From NCBI GenBank assembly GCA_902786665.1, contig CADADN010000021.1, forward strand, positions 1 to 50,602: a DNA stretch of 50,602 bases, in the 5' to 3' direction. Made by a program: the position numbers and the translations under genes. This DNA comes from an uncultured Prevotellaceae bacterium (lineage in GTDB: Bacteria > Bacteroidota > Bacteroidia > Bacteroidales > Bacteroidaceae). This document shows, piece after piece, positions 18,558 to 29,189 of the stretch. The notes below the pieces were generated by a model. It was not told the DNA's origin. It worked only from the letters and a program-made list of their open reading frames with translations, and ran no database searches. How positions within the stretch are numbered: the stretch's first letter is position 1; each line of letters starts with the position of its first letter.

Positions 18558-18582
18558 TCAACTGTTTTCTATTAAGCGGCTG

Positions 18583-18612
18583 CAAAGTTACGACAATTCC
18601 GATAAATCCCAA
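18583..18612 (-). promoter_or_regulatory. Promoter of the infC-rpmI-rplT operon
   Basis: On the minus strand, a TTG at 18612-18610 is followed by a 19-nt spacer and TAACTTTG at 18590-18583. It fits the Bacteroidetes pattern and lies 26 nt before the infC ATG. Confidence 0.7.
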
Positions 18613-18613
18613 A

Positions 18614-18792
18614 ATTTTTTCGTGGAATTTTCCCGACATATTTTGCATTTTGAGGGTTTTTCACTTTTCATAGGAACAATGACAACCAATGGCAACCATG
18701 ATTTCCATGACAACCACGGAGACATTCCCAGTTGCTTTCCATTCAAGCGTAAAATATTTTTTCCTCATGGCGATTATTTCGAAAAAAATCGC
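18614..18792. other. Divergent intergenic region infC/ettA, no gene
   Basis: AT-rich region between two divergent genes. It contains partly repeated CAACCATGATTTCCATGACA-like sequence around 18680-18725 and T-rich tracts. No conserved coding sequence or RNA is recognisable. Confidence 0.5.
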
Positions 18793-18800
18793 TAAATTTG
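18793..18800 (+). promoter_or_regulatory. Candidate -7 element for ettA
   Basis: TAAATTTG fits TAnnTTTG. The -33 region has only a weak TGG at the right place. It would give a leader of about 105 nt. Confidence 0.5.
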
Positions 18801-18910
18801 CAAAATCATCCTCAAAAGTGCGATTCTGCGAGCAAAAGCACTTTCGGCGAACCCATTATTCACCAAAATAAAAAAAATTCCAAACCCATCAGTCTCAATC
18901 AATACACCAT

Positions 18911-20608
<1,698 letters not shown>

Positions 20609-20649
20609 ACCCTAGAGACTCTAAAGACCCTAAAGACCCTAAAAACCCT
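20609..20649 (+). repeat. 9-nt repeat array (CTAAAGACC) between ettA and GH3
   Basis: About five units (CTAGAGACT, CTAAAGACC, CTAAAGACC, CTAAAAACC) fill most of the 62-nt gap. The ettA stop codon TAG is the first part of the array's own pattern. Confidence 0.75.
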
Positions 20650-20670
20650 CATCAAAAAGACAGCCAGCAT

Positions 20671-23025
20671 ATGAAGAAAATGCTCATCGGCCTGACGGCC
20701 ATCCTAATGACAACCAGCATGCAAGCACAAAACACCCCCCAACTGCGAGCCGACAACATCGACGAGGTGTTGGCCGCCATGACCCTTGAAGAGAAAGCCA
20801 AACTCCTCGTTGGCGGTGCCAACAACTTTTTCGGCCCCAATGCCGCAGTAGGCAGCGAGGCCGACCTCGTGGACGGAGCCGCCGGCACGACGGCAGCCAT
20901 CCCACGCCTCGGCATCCCCGCCACGGTGCTCACCGACGGCCCCGCCGGCGTGCGCATCAACCCCACCCGCAAAGGGACGACACAGACCTTCCATGCCACC
21001 AGCTTCCCCATCGGCACCTGTCTGGCCTCCACGTGGAACACCGACCTGGTGAGACAAGTGGGCGCCTGCATCGGCAACGAGACGAAGGAATACCGCTGCG
21101 ACGTCATTCTCGGTCCCGGCATGAACCTTCACCGCAACCCGTTGTGCGGCCGCAACTTCGAATACTACAGCGAAGACCCGCTGGTCACCGGCAAGATTGC
21201 CGCCGCCTACATCAACGGCGTGCAGAGCGAGGGCGCCGGCACCAGCGTCAAGCATTTCGCCGTCAACTCCCAGGAGACCGACCGCACCAGCGTGGACGAG
21301 CGCGTGTCGCAACGTGCCGCCCGCGAACTCTACCTCCGAGGCTTCGAAATCGCCGTACGGGAAAGTTCACCCTGGACCGTCATGGCCTCCTACAACAAGG
21401 TCAACGGGCAATTCTCCATGGGCAACCACGACCTGCTCACCAAAATCCTGCGCGACGACTGGGGATACAAAGGCATGGTGATGACCGACTGGATAGGCAT
21501 CCGCGATGGCCTGCCCACCATCACCGAGGTGATGGCCGGCAACGACCTCATGGAACCCGGCCAGGCCAAGCAGTCGGAGGAAATCATCGAAGGGGTGAAG
21601 AACGGCACCCTCAGCATCGCCGACGTGGACCGCAACGTGAGACGGATGCTCGAATACATTGTGAAGACCCCCAGTTTCCACCAATACCCCTACACCAACA
21701 AGCCCGACCTGAAGAAGCACGCAGAGGTGACACGACAGAGTGCCACAGAGGGCATCGTGCTGCTGAAGAACAACGGCACACTGCCTTGGAACACAGAGGG
21801 TAACACCATCAAGACCGTCGCACTCTTCGGCGAGAACTCCTACGACTTCCTCTCCGGCGGCACGGGGTCGGGATGCGTCCACCCACCCTACGTGGTAGAC
21901 ATGGCACAAGGCCTCGACAACGTGGGCATCAAATGCTCGGAGCGCCTCACAAGCCTCTACCGCAAATACATCGACTTCGCACGAGAAAAGTTCCAAGCCG
22001 AGCGACATCCGGCAAGATGGTACCAAAGGGAAGAGTTCGGGCAGCAGAAATATCCTGAGGTCAACCTCAATCTCATCGCCGTGAACAACGAGGTGAAAGA
22101 TGCCGACGCCGCCATCGTCACCATCGGCCGCCAAGCCGGCGAGGGCGTGGACCGCGACATCGAGGGCGAATTCAACCTCACGGGCGAGGAGCGCCAACTC
22201 ATCTTCGACATCTGCCAGGCCTTCCACGCCGCCGGCAAACCCGTCATCGTCATCATCAACTCCGGGTCGGTCATCGAGACAGCCTCCTGGAGCCAATACC
22301 CCGACGCCATCCTCTGCGCATGGCAGCCCGGCGAAGAAGGCGGCAACTCCGTGGCCGACATCCTCACCGGCAAGGTGAACCCCTCTGGAAAACTCACCAT
22401 GACATGGCCCATAGCAGCCACCGACCACCCCTCGACACAGAACTTCCCCGGCAACATCGACCTGTACACCTACACCACGATGGTGGCGAACAAGGTGCCC
22501 GTCCCCGGCCACGAATACACCAACCACGAGGAGGACATCTATGTAGGCTACCGTTTCTTCGACACCTTCAACCGCCCCGTAGCCTTCCCCTTCGGCTATG
22601 GACTGAGCTACACCACCTTCGAATACAGCAAGGCCACGGTGAGTCAGAAAGGCGAACAGATAGAGGTGACGGTGACCATCAAGAACACGGGAAGCCGCGC
22701 TGGCAAGGAAGTGGCTCAAGTCTATGTGACAGCTCCCAAGGGACAGTTGGAAAAACCCGCGAAGGAGTTGAAGTCCTTCGGCAAGACCCGTGAGTTGCAA
22801 CCCGGTGAGAGCCAAGTGCTCAAGATGACTCTCCAGCGCCGCGACCTCGCTTCCTTCGACGAGAGTCAGAGTGCGTGGGTGGTCGATGCCGGAACATACA
22901 CCTTCAAGGTGGGTGCCAGCGTGGCCGACATCCGTGCCACAGCAACACTGAAAGTGGCTGCAATGACTGAAAAAACCTCCAACGCCCTCGCACCACAACA
23001 GGAATTGAAGAGACTGAAATATTAG
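20671..23025 (+). CDS. GH3 family beta-glycosidase (beta-glucosidase/xylosidase type)
   Basis: A 784-residue exported glycoside hydrolase with signal peptide MKKMLIGLTAILMTTSMQAQ. The N-terminal barrel contains LTDGPAGVRIN, GPGMNLHRNPLCGRNFEYYSED and SVKHFAVNSQE. The nucleophile is Asp273 in GMVMTDWIG. The second domain carries GEGVDRDIEGEFNLTGEE, where the acid/base glutamate is expected, and LCAWQPGEEGGNS. A C-terminal Fn3-like domain occupies residues about 650-770. GH3 enzymes release terminal beta-linked glucose, xylose or similar sugars from oligosaccharides; the exact sugar cannot be read from the sequence. The start was chosen at the signal peptide; the frame is open far upstream through ettA, but only as an overlap shadow. 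No separate promoter was seen, so it may be read through from ettA. Confidence 0.92.
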   Translation: MKKMLIGLTAILMTTSMQAQNTPQLRADNIDEVLAAMTLEEKAKLLVGGANNFFGPNAAVGSEADLVDGAAGTTAAIPRLGIPATVLTDGPAGVRINPTRKGTTQTFHATSFPIGTCLASTWNTDLVRQVGACIGNETKEYRCDVILGPGMNLHRNPLCGRNFEYYSEDPLVTGKIAAAYINGVQSEGAGTSVKHFAVNSQETDRTSVDERVSQRAARELYLRGFEIAVRESSPWTVMASYNKVNGQFSMGNHDLLTKILRDDWGYKGMVMTDWIGIRDGLPTITEVMAGNDLMEPGQAKQSEEIIEGVKNGTLSIADVDRNVRRMLEYIVKTPSFHQYPYTNKPDLKKHAEVTRQSATEGIVLLKNNGTLPWNTEGNTIKTVALFGENSYDFLSGGTGSGCVHPPYVVDMAQGLDNVGIKCSERLTSLYRKYIDFAREKFQAERHPARWYQREEFGQQKYPEVNLNLIAVNNEVKDADAAIVTIGRQAGEGVDRDIEGEFNLTGEERQLIFDICQAFHAAGKPVIVIINSGSVIETASWSQYPDAILCAWQPGEEGGNSVADILTGKVNPSGKLTMTWPIAATDHPSTQNFPGNIDLYTYTTMVANKVPVPGHEYTNHEEDIYVGYRFFDTFNRPVAFPFGYGLSYTTFEYSKATVSQKGEQIEVTVTIKNTGSRAGKEVAQVYVTAPKGQLEKPAKELKSFGKTRELQPGESQVLKMTLQRRDLASFDESQSAWVVDAGTYTFKVGASVADIRATATLKVAAMTEKTSNALAPQQELKRLKY

Positions 23026-23034
23026 TCTTTTTCG

Positions 23035-23186
23035 GGAGTTAAAGGGGAGTTAAAAAGGAGTTATAGAGGAGTTAAAGGGACATATGTTCACTTTTGGGAG
23101 TTAAAAAGGAGTTAAGTCTCTTTCAGGAGTTAAAGAGGAGTTAAAGAGGAGTTAAAGGGACATATGTTCTCTTTCGGGAGTAGGGT
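23035..23186 (+). repeat. GGAGTTAAAGG array with two caps, locus B
   Basis: About nine units with two GGGACATATGTTC caps (around 23077-23092 and 23158-23172). After each cap the sequence reads CTTTTGGGAG or CTTTCGGGAG and the next unit begins. Confidence 0.85.
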
Positions 23187-23258
23187 GTCCTTTTTGCAAT
23201 CTGTTTTTTCATAAAGATTATGTTTCGCTTTCTTTGCCAAGAGGTCTTGTCCAACAGC

Positions 23259-23324
23259 CGGTGCGCATATCCCCTCCCCTCGAGGGGAGGGGCTGGGGTG
23301 GGGTCTTTGATTAAAAGTTGATAC
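23259..23324 (-). repeat. 66-bp inverted-repeat element, copy 2
   Basis: Reverse complement of 17023-17088 with a single mismatch. It sits between two GGAGTTAAAGG arrays, in the gap between the GH3 and PL11 genes. Confidence 0.85.
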
Positions 23325-23336
23325 GTTCTCCTTTCA

Positions 23337-23466
23337 GGAGTTTGAAAGGAGTTAAAAAGGAGTTAAAGGGACATATGTTCACTTTCGGGTTTTAAATAAG
23401 GAGTTTAAGAGGAATTTAAGAGGAATTTAAGAGGAGTTATAAGGACTTATGGATACTTTTAGAAGA
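23337..23466 (+). repeat. GGAGTTAAAGG array running into the PL11 start codon, locus C
   Basis: Units and one full cap (about 23366-23385) are followed by decayed units GGAGTTTAAGA and GGAATTTAAGA. The last unit and cap read GGAGTTATAAGGACTTATGG, whose ATG at 23449 is the start codon of the PL11 gene. The next bases, GATACTTTTAGAAG, still resemble the post-cap TTCACTTTTGGGAG. Confidence 0.75.
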
Positions 23467-25446
23467 TTGAGCGTTGCCGCTCTCGGCATATTGCTGGGAA
23501 TCACGACCTTACAGGCACAACCACGTTATGACTTTTCACGCCTGAAGGTGGAACACCTCGACAGAGGCGTCGTCGCCGTCCGTCAGGACGACGGGCGTGT
23601 CTTCGTCAGTTGGCGCACACTGAAGAGCGACCGTGCAGGACAGCCTTTCGACATCTACCGCAACGGACAGCGACTCAATGCCTCACCTCTCACCACGGGC
23701 GGCACATGCTACGTGGACGACCTGCCCGAGGGTAGCGGAGCAGTATACGAGGTGCGTGGCGGCGGCATAGACGGACAGTTCACCCTCAAAGCCGACGCCC
23801 CGAAGAACCACCTCACCATCCCTCTCGACAGGCCTGAAGGGGGTGTCACTCCCGACGGACGCTCCTACACCTACAGTGCCAACGATGCCAGCGTGGGCGA
23901 CGTGGACGGCGACGGGCAATACGAAATCATACTGAAATGGGATCCGTCTAACTCCCACGACAACGCCCATGACGGCTTCACCGGCCCCACACTCTTCGAC
24001 TGCTACCGCCTCGACGGCAAGCGGTTGTGGCGCATCAACCTGGGGCGCAACATCCGCAGCGGCGCTCACTACACACCCTTCATCGTCTATGACCTCGACG
24101 GTGACGGGAAAGCCGAACTGATGGTGAAGACCTCAGACGGCACCATCGACGGGAAAGGAAACATCATCGGCGACTCCACCGCCGACTACCGCCACGGGGC
24201 GAAGGAGGCCCTCGCCCACCCCGTCGACACCGTCACACCCAACAGGGAGCAGCGCGACAGGGAACAAGGGGCTAGCGGCAACAGGGCTAGCGACAGGCGG
24301 CATCGTCCGGCATTCATACAACACCCTCGCAACGAAGGACGCATCCTTGAAGGGGCGGAATACATCACCGTGTTCAACGGTCTCACCGGCGAGGCCATGG
24401 ACACCAAGCCCTACAACCCCGAGCGAGGCGACCTCATGGGATGGGGCGACGACCGCGGCAATCGCTCCGACCGCTACCTCGCCGCCGTTGGCTACCTCGA
24501 TGGAGAACACGCCTCCGCCATCTTCTGCCGGGGATACTACACCCGTAGCGTGCTCGCCGCATGGGACTGGGACGGACGACAGTTGAAAGAGCACTGGACC
24601 TTCGACACCAACCAACCCGAATGGCGAGACTATGCGGGGCAAGGCAACCACAACCTCCGCGTGGCTGACGTCGATGGCGACGGTTGCGACGAAATCACAT
24701 ACGGTTCGATGGCCGTGGACCATAACGGGCGGGGACTCTACAACACCGGCATGGGGCACGGCGATGCCATACACCTCACCGCCTTCGACCCCACCACCGA
24801 CAGTCTGCAGGTGTGGGACTGCCATGAGAACAAGCGCGACGGCAGCGACTTCCGCGACGCAGCGACAGGAAAGGTCATCTTCCAGATTCCCAGCAGCATC
24901 GACGTGGGACGTGCCATGGCAGCCGACATCGACCCCACCAACCCCGGCGTAGAGATGTGGAGCACCGACAGCTACGGCATACGCACCATCAAGGGCGACG
25001 TGCTGCAGAGCGGACAATGGTCGGAGGCTGACAACGTCAGTATGAAGATGAAAGGTGCCAGAGTATCAATAAATTTCGGAATATGGTGGGACGGCGACCT
25101 GCTGCGTGAACTGCTCGACCACGAGACGGTGACGAAATACAACTGGGAGACGAAAGACATCAACCTCCTGCAACACTTCGAGGGAAAGTTCAACAACGGC
25201 ACGAAATCAAACCCCTGCCTCTCTGCCGACATCCTCGGAGACTGGCGGGAAGAAGTCGTTGTACGCAACGGCACCTCCACGGAACTGCGAATCTACACCA
25301 CCACCTTCCCGACCGACTACCGCATCGACTGCCTCATGCACGACATCCCCTACCGCCTCTCCGTGGCCACCGAGAACGTGGGCTACAACCAACCTCCTGA
25401 GACAGGATTCTATCTCGGCCCCGATAAGACTGACTACTTGAAATAG
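23449..25446 (+). CDS. Rhamnogalacturonan lyase, PL11 family
   Basis: A 665-residue exported polysaccharide lyase that cleaves the rhamnogalacturonan I backbone of pectin by beta-elimination. The signal peptide MDTFRRLSVAALGILLGITT is followed by VEHLDRGVVAV, FVSWRTL and FDIYRNG. The calcium-rich propeller motifs DVDGDGQYEI, KWDPSNSHDNA, LDGDGKAELMVKTSDGT and DVDGDGCDEITYGSM are typical of PL11 (YesW-type) enzymes. The length is normal. An oddity is a hydrophilic insertion of about 40 residues at roughly 259-300 (rich in Arg, Gln and Asn) between DYRHG and RILEGAEY, coded by internally repeated CAGGGCTAGCGACAGG-like DNA. The only possible start is the ATG at 23449, which lies in the repeat cap. 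Neighbours GH3 and an adhesin-like protein are also exported. Confidence 0.93.
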   Translation: MDTFRRLSVAALGILLGITTLQAQPRYDFSRLKVEHLDRGVVAVRQDDGRVFVSWRTLKSDRAGQPFDIYRNGQRLNASPLTTGGTCYVDDLPEGSGAVYEVRGGGIDGQFTLKADAPKNHLTIPLDRPEGGVTPDGRSYTYSANDASVGDVDGDGQYEIILKWDPSNSHDNAHDGFTGPTLFDCYRLDGKRLWRINLGRNIRSGAHYTPFIVYDLDGDGKAELMVKTSDGTIDGKGNIIGDSTADYRHGAKEALAHPVDTVTPNREQRDREQGASGNRASDRRHRPAFIQHPRNEGRILEGAEYITVFNGLTGEAMDTKPYNPERGDLMGWGDDRGNRSDRYLAAVGYLDGEHASAIFCRGYYTRSVLAAWDWDGRQLKEHWTFDTNQPEWRDYAGQGNHNLRVADVDGDGCDEITYGSMAVDHNGRGLYNTGMGHGDAIHLTAFDPTTDSLQVWDCHENKRDGSDFRDAATGKVIFQIPSSIDVGRAMAADIDPTNPGVEMWSTDSYGIRTIKGDVLQSGQWSEADNVSMKMKGARVSINFGIWWDGDLLRELLDHETVTKYNWETKDINLLQHFEGKFNNGTKSNPCLSADILGDWREEVVVRNGTSTELRIYTTTFPTDYRIDCLMHDIPYRLSVATENVGYNQPPETGFYLGPDKTDYLK

Positions 25447-25455
25447 AGACTCAAA

Positions 25456-25517
25456 GGGGAGTTTTATTAGGAGTTAAAAGGGAGTTAAAGAGGAGTTAAA
25501 GGGACGTATGTTCACTT
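25456..25517 (+). repeat. GGAGTTAAAGG array with cap, locus D
   Basis: Four units end in the cap GGGACGTATGTTCACTT, 10 nt after the PL11 stop codon. An open frame starts at the cap ATG (25508) and covers the adhesin promoter; it is judged non-coding. Confidence 0.8.
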
Positions 25518-25609
25518 GTATTATATGTAAAAAACTCCGACATCCCTCACCCCATATGTTAACATTTTGGCATAATAATTGCCTTTTTTCTCATTTTTTC
25601 AAGTTTTTT

Positions 25610-25640
25610 TTGTGGTTTTCATTTAATTTCATTAATTTTG
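25610..25640 (+). promoter_or_regulatory. Promoter of the adhesin-like gene
   Basis: TTG at 25610-25612, a 20-nt spacer and TAATTTTG at 25633-25640. It gives a leader of about 125 nt, with no recognised riboswitch in it. Confidence 0.72.
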
Positions 25641-25773
25641 TCGCGATTTTGAGCAAATTTTTGTTTACACCATTTCCATGCCCTATTCTCATAAGGGAAT
25701 CCCAGCTGGATTTACTTTGGCAAGACAGGAATCAACAATTATTCATAATTTATCAACTTAAAAAATTTAGCGT

Positions 25774-28700
25774 ATGAAAAGAATTCTATTCTTCTTATCA
25801 GCTTTAATGCTGACATCCATCAGCTATGCACAGACGATGGACAAGCAAATGCAGAAAGCGACGAAGAAAAGTTCTCCCGTCACTATCACGCAGACCCAAG
25901 CCGGCAAGTATGCCGTCACCGGGACCTTCAAGACCAAAGAGACGAAAGTCGAAAAACAACTCCCTGAGAATGCCTTCACGCTCAAGCCTTACAACAAGAT
26001 GCACAGTCTTTTCGACAAATTTATCGCATCACCCGCAGGCCGCAGCCTGAATCTGGGCAAGATTCAAAACACAGGCAAAAGGAACATGCCTGGAATGTTC
26101 CGCTATAATGAGACCGTCCAGAGCGTCCCTTACTCCATCACATTGGACAGTGAAGAGGCGTTCAACGAGTTCCTGGTCATCGACAACAACGAAGATGGTA
26201 CGGGATGGGAATGGTATAACAGCTATGTCAGATGCCGTTGGAATTCCGCCTTGGCCTCCGATGACTACCTTGTCGCTCCTCCCATTCAGATGGAAGCCGG
26301 CAAAAGCTACAACATCACCATCAATGCGCAAACCGGATCATATGTGGAGCGTTTTGAGATTGTGGTAGGCACGGCTCCTGAAGCAGCTGCTCTCACCACC
26401 ACCGCTCTCGCACCTGTCGAAGTCAGCAGTTCAACCGCCCAAGACTTTGAAGGTTCTTTTGTTCCCTCGACATCCGGCAACTACTATGTGGCCGTCCACT
26501 GCATCTCTGATGCCGACCAGTATTTTATAAGGCTCAACTCCTTCTCCGTGAATATAGGTGCCAGCACCGACGGCCCCGCCGCTCCGACGGTAACAGCCAC
26601 AGCCGCCGAGAATGGAGTGTTGACAGCCACTGTCGAGGTGACAGCTCCGAAGAATGCCATCAATGGATCGAAACTGACAGAAGACCTGACCAAGGTTGAA
26701 CTTTATCGCGACGGCGAATTAGTGTTCACGAAGGACAATGTCGCCATTGGCGCCACCTTCACCTATGTTGACGAAAACCTTGCAAATGGCAACCATTCCT
26801 ATTATGCCATCGCCTACAATGCCGAAGGAGCTGGCCAGAAGAGCGAGGCGGCCACTGTCTATGTGGGTGTGGACATCCCCGCAACTCCTACGAATTTCCT
26901 TGCACTAGACCAATACACGAGCGTTTTGCTCTCCTGGGACAAGGTGGGTGATGTAGGTGCAAACGGTGGATATGTGAATCCCGCCAACGTGGACTACAAC
27001 ATCTATACCGTGGGATACTATGAGGGTTGGGGTTACTACCTTGACGAACAGATTGCCACGGTGCATGATGCAGACAACTACACCCTTGCCTACAACACAG
27101 AGGAAGGCGACCAAGGGTATGCTTATTGGGCTGTCGCAGCCGAGAATGCAGCCGATGAGGGAGGTGCCACCATGAACGGCCTGCTCGTTGGCGCCCCCTA
27201 CAACCTCCCGTTCACCGAAGGCTTCGCAGACAATTCACTGCACTATTTCTGGGACACCGATGGCGACCTGCTGGTATCCACCGAGTCAACTGATGGTGAT
27301 GGCACTTCCCTCATCTTCACTGGAGAAGAAGAAGGCTATGCATATTTCATCTCAGGCAAGCTGAACCTCAAGGACGCCACCAACCCCACCCTGATCATGG
27401 ACGTGGCCGGCAATGTTGGCCAATTCTATATTATAGGTCTTGCAGATAATGGAGAAATGGAAGTCCTTGGTTCGATCTCTGTGGATGAGGAAAACATCAG
27501 CACCATCAAAGTGCCTCTGACCAGCATTGTAGGCGAGCATTTCTCCCAAGTTGGCGTATACGTCCCAATACAGAACCCAACAGAATACGATAACAACACA
27601 GGCTACACCATCAACGACTACCTGATGATAGACAACATCCGCATCTACGACATGTTCGCCGATGACCTTGCCATCACCGTGAACGCCCCGTCATCCGTGA
27701 AAGCCGGCAATTCAGCCACCATCACCGCCACAGTTGAGAACAAGGGTGACAACGACGCCACCTCCTACACTGTTAGTATCAAGGCAGGTGACAAGGTGTT
27801 GTTGAACGAAACTGTTGATGAAGAACTGCCTTCAACAGCAACCCAGGTATTCACCGCCGAGTTGGAGACCTCCATCTATGACGAAGCAAGCACTCTTCCC
27901 ATTGTGGCAGAAGTGACTTACAATGCAGACGCGGACACCGAAAACAACAAGGCTGAAACGCAAATCAAAATCACTGTTTCCAATTTGCTCGCTCCTGAAA
28001 ACCTGGTGGCTGAGGTCAATGAAGATAACGGTGTAGATCTCAACTGGGACGCCCCCTCTGCAGGAACACAAACAGTGACAGAGGACTTTGAGGATACAAG
28101 CATATTCCCCACCTTCGGCATTGGCGGCATTACCGCAGAAGAGCACAACGGTGCTTTCGGTGACTGGACGCTTTATGACTCCACCGGCATGGGTGTTTAC
28201 ACTTGGAACTCAAGCGTTTCCTACGAGAACCAAACAGCACCCTGTGCATGGCAAGTGTTCGATCCCGTACAAGCCGGTTTCGCTGAAACAAGCTTCCCGC
28301 CCGCCAGCGGCACACAGTTCTTGATGTCGATGTGCATCATGCCTGATGAGATTTCTAAAACCGACCACTGGCTCATCTCACCTGAGCTGCCTGGTGTCGC
28401 CCAAACCATCTCGTTCAAGGCACGTGCTTTGACAGGCAACTATGGTGCTGAATCCTTCGAGGTGCTGGCCTCCACCACCGACAATAATCCAGAAAGTTTC
28501 GTTTTGGTGCAAGACTACAGCACTACCGCCACAACATGGGAGGAATTCACCGCAGACCTGCCCGAAGGCACTAAGTATTTTGCCATCCGCCACACTTCCA
28601 CAGATGTCTTCGCATTGTTCCTCGACGACATCACCTTTGAGAAGGCAGCCTCCAAGCCCACCGCTTACAACATCTACTTCGATGAAGAGTTGGTAGGTAC

Positions 28701-29034
28701 CGTCGAGGGCGATGTGACCACCTTCACCATCGGTGCCGACCAGGTCAGCGACGGAAATCACAACGTCGGTGTCACCGCTGTGTATGACACTCAAGAGTCG
28801 ACTCCCGCCCATACCACTGTCACCATCGGCAGCGGATGGCTCCTCGGCGATGTGAACCATGACGGTTCAGTGAACATCACCGACGTGGCGTTGACCGTTG
28901 CCTACGTCCTCACCAAGGCCACCGACAATTTCTTCATCAGTGAAGCAAATATGAATGGCGATGACGACGTGAACATCACCGACGTGACAGCCTTGGTTGC
29001 TTTGGTTCTCACCAACCAGGCTGCTAATGATTGA
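25774..29034 (+). CDS. Secreted multidomain adhesin-like protein with dockerin-like tail
   Basis: A 1086-residue exported protein with signal peptide MKRILFFLSALMLTSISYAQ. Residues about 105-265 and about 770-965 look like cleaved-adhesin/choice-of-anchor-J beta-sandwich domains (SDDYLVAPPIQ; TDHWLISPEL; FALFLDDITFEK). Between them are Fn3-like segments (residues about 270-480) and a CARDB-like domain (about 630-740, starting DDLAITVNAPSSVKAG). The last 60 residues form a dockerin-like calcium-binding pair (GDVNHDGSVNITDVALTVAY and NGDDDVNITDVTALVALVL). Such proteins bind surfaces or glycans or act as scaffolds; no catalytic motif is seen. Base composition is less GC-rich than that of the neighbouring glycosidases. 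It is monocistronic, with its own promoter and a strong terminator. Confidence 0.85.
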   Translation: MKRILFFLSALMLTSISYAQTMDKQMQKATKKSSPVTITQTQAGKYAVTGTFKTKETKVEKQLPENAFTLKPYNKMHSLFDKFIASPAGRSLNLGKIQNTGKRNMPGMFRYNETVQSVPYSITLDSEEAFNEFLVIDNNEDGTGWEWYNSYVRCRWNSALASDDYLVAPPIQMEAGKSYNITINAQTGSYVERFEIVVGTAPEAAALTTTALAPVEVSSSTAQDFEGSFVPSTSGNYYVAVHCISDADQYFIRLNSFSVNIGASTDGPAAPTVTATAAENGVLTATVEVTAPKNAINGSKLTEDLTKVELYRDGELVFTKDNVAIGATFTYVDENLANGNHSYYAIAYNAEGAGQKSEAATVYVGVDIPATPTNFLALDQYTSVLLSWDKVGDVGANGGYVNPANVDYNIYTVGYYEGWGYYLDEQIATVHDADNYTLAYNTEEGDQGYAYWAVAAENAADEGGATMNGLLVGAPYNLPFTEGFADNSLHYFWDTDGDLLVSTESTDGDGTSLIFTGEEEGYAYFISGKLNLKDATNPTLIMDVAGNVGQFYIIGLADNGEMEVLGSISVDEENISTIKVPLTSIVGEHFSQVGVYVPIQNPTEYDNNTGYTINDYLMIDNIRIYDMFADDLAITVNAPSSVKAGNSATITATVENKGDNDATSYTVSIKAGDKVLLNETVDEELPSTATQVFTAELETSIYDEASTLPIVAEVTYNADADTENNKAETQIKITVSNLLAPENLVAEVNEDNGVDLNWDAPSAGTQTVTEDFEDTSIFPTFGIGGITAEEHNGAFGDWTLYDSTGMGVYTWNSSVSYENQTAPCAWQVFDPVQAGFAETSFPPASGTQFLMSMCIMPDEISKTDHWLISPELPGVAQTISFKARALTGNYGAESFEVLASTTDNNPESFVLVQDYSTTATTWEEFTADLPEGTKYFAIRHTSTDVFALFLDDITFEKAASKPTAYNIYFDEELVGTVEGDVTTFTIGADQVSDGNHNVGVTAVYDTQESTPAHTTVTIGSGWLLGDVNHDGSVNITDVALTVAYVLTKATDNFFISEANMNGDDDVNITDVTALVALVLTNQAAND

Positions 29035-29086
29035 TGCATTCCCCCTTGCCCTTCCTTTCCAGGAGGGGGCAAAGGGCACCTAATAA

Positions 29087-29128
29087 GAAGAGCTGCAAGG
29101 ACGATGGTCCTTGCAGCTCTTCATTTTT
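29087..29128 (+). terminator. Strong terminator after the adhesin-like gene
   Basis: A 16-bp perfect stem (29087-29102 and 29107-29122) with loop GATG, followed by ATTTTT. It also lies 62 nt beyond the 3' end of the minus-strand FKBP gene and may serve both. Confidence 0.9.
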
Positions 29129-29130
29129 CC

Positions 29131-29183
29131 AGAAGTCAGGAGGAACTAGGAAGTTTTAGGAGGATATAGGAGAGAATAGGAGT
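29131..29183 (+). repeat. Degenerate TAGGAG-type repeat
   Basis: AGGAGGAACTAGGAAGTTTT and further TATAGGAG/AATAGGAG units resemble the start of the array at 33919-34031. It lies between the terminator and the FKBP stop codon. Confidence 0.5.
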
Positions 29184-29189
29184 TTTGCA

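Noticed and set aside
25508-25777. Small open frame starting at the cap ATG before the adhesin-like gene
   Set aside because: It covers the adhesin promoter and has no conserved-looking sequence, although its start resembles the PL11 start.
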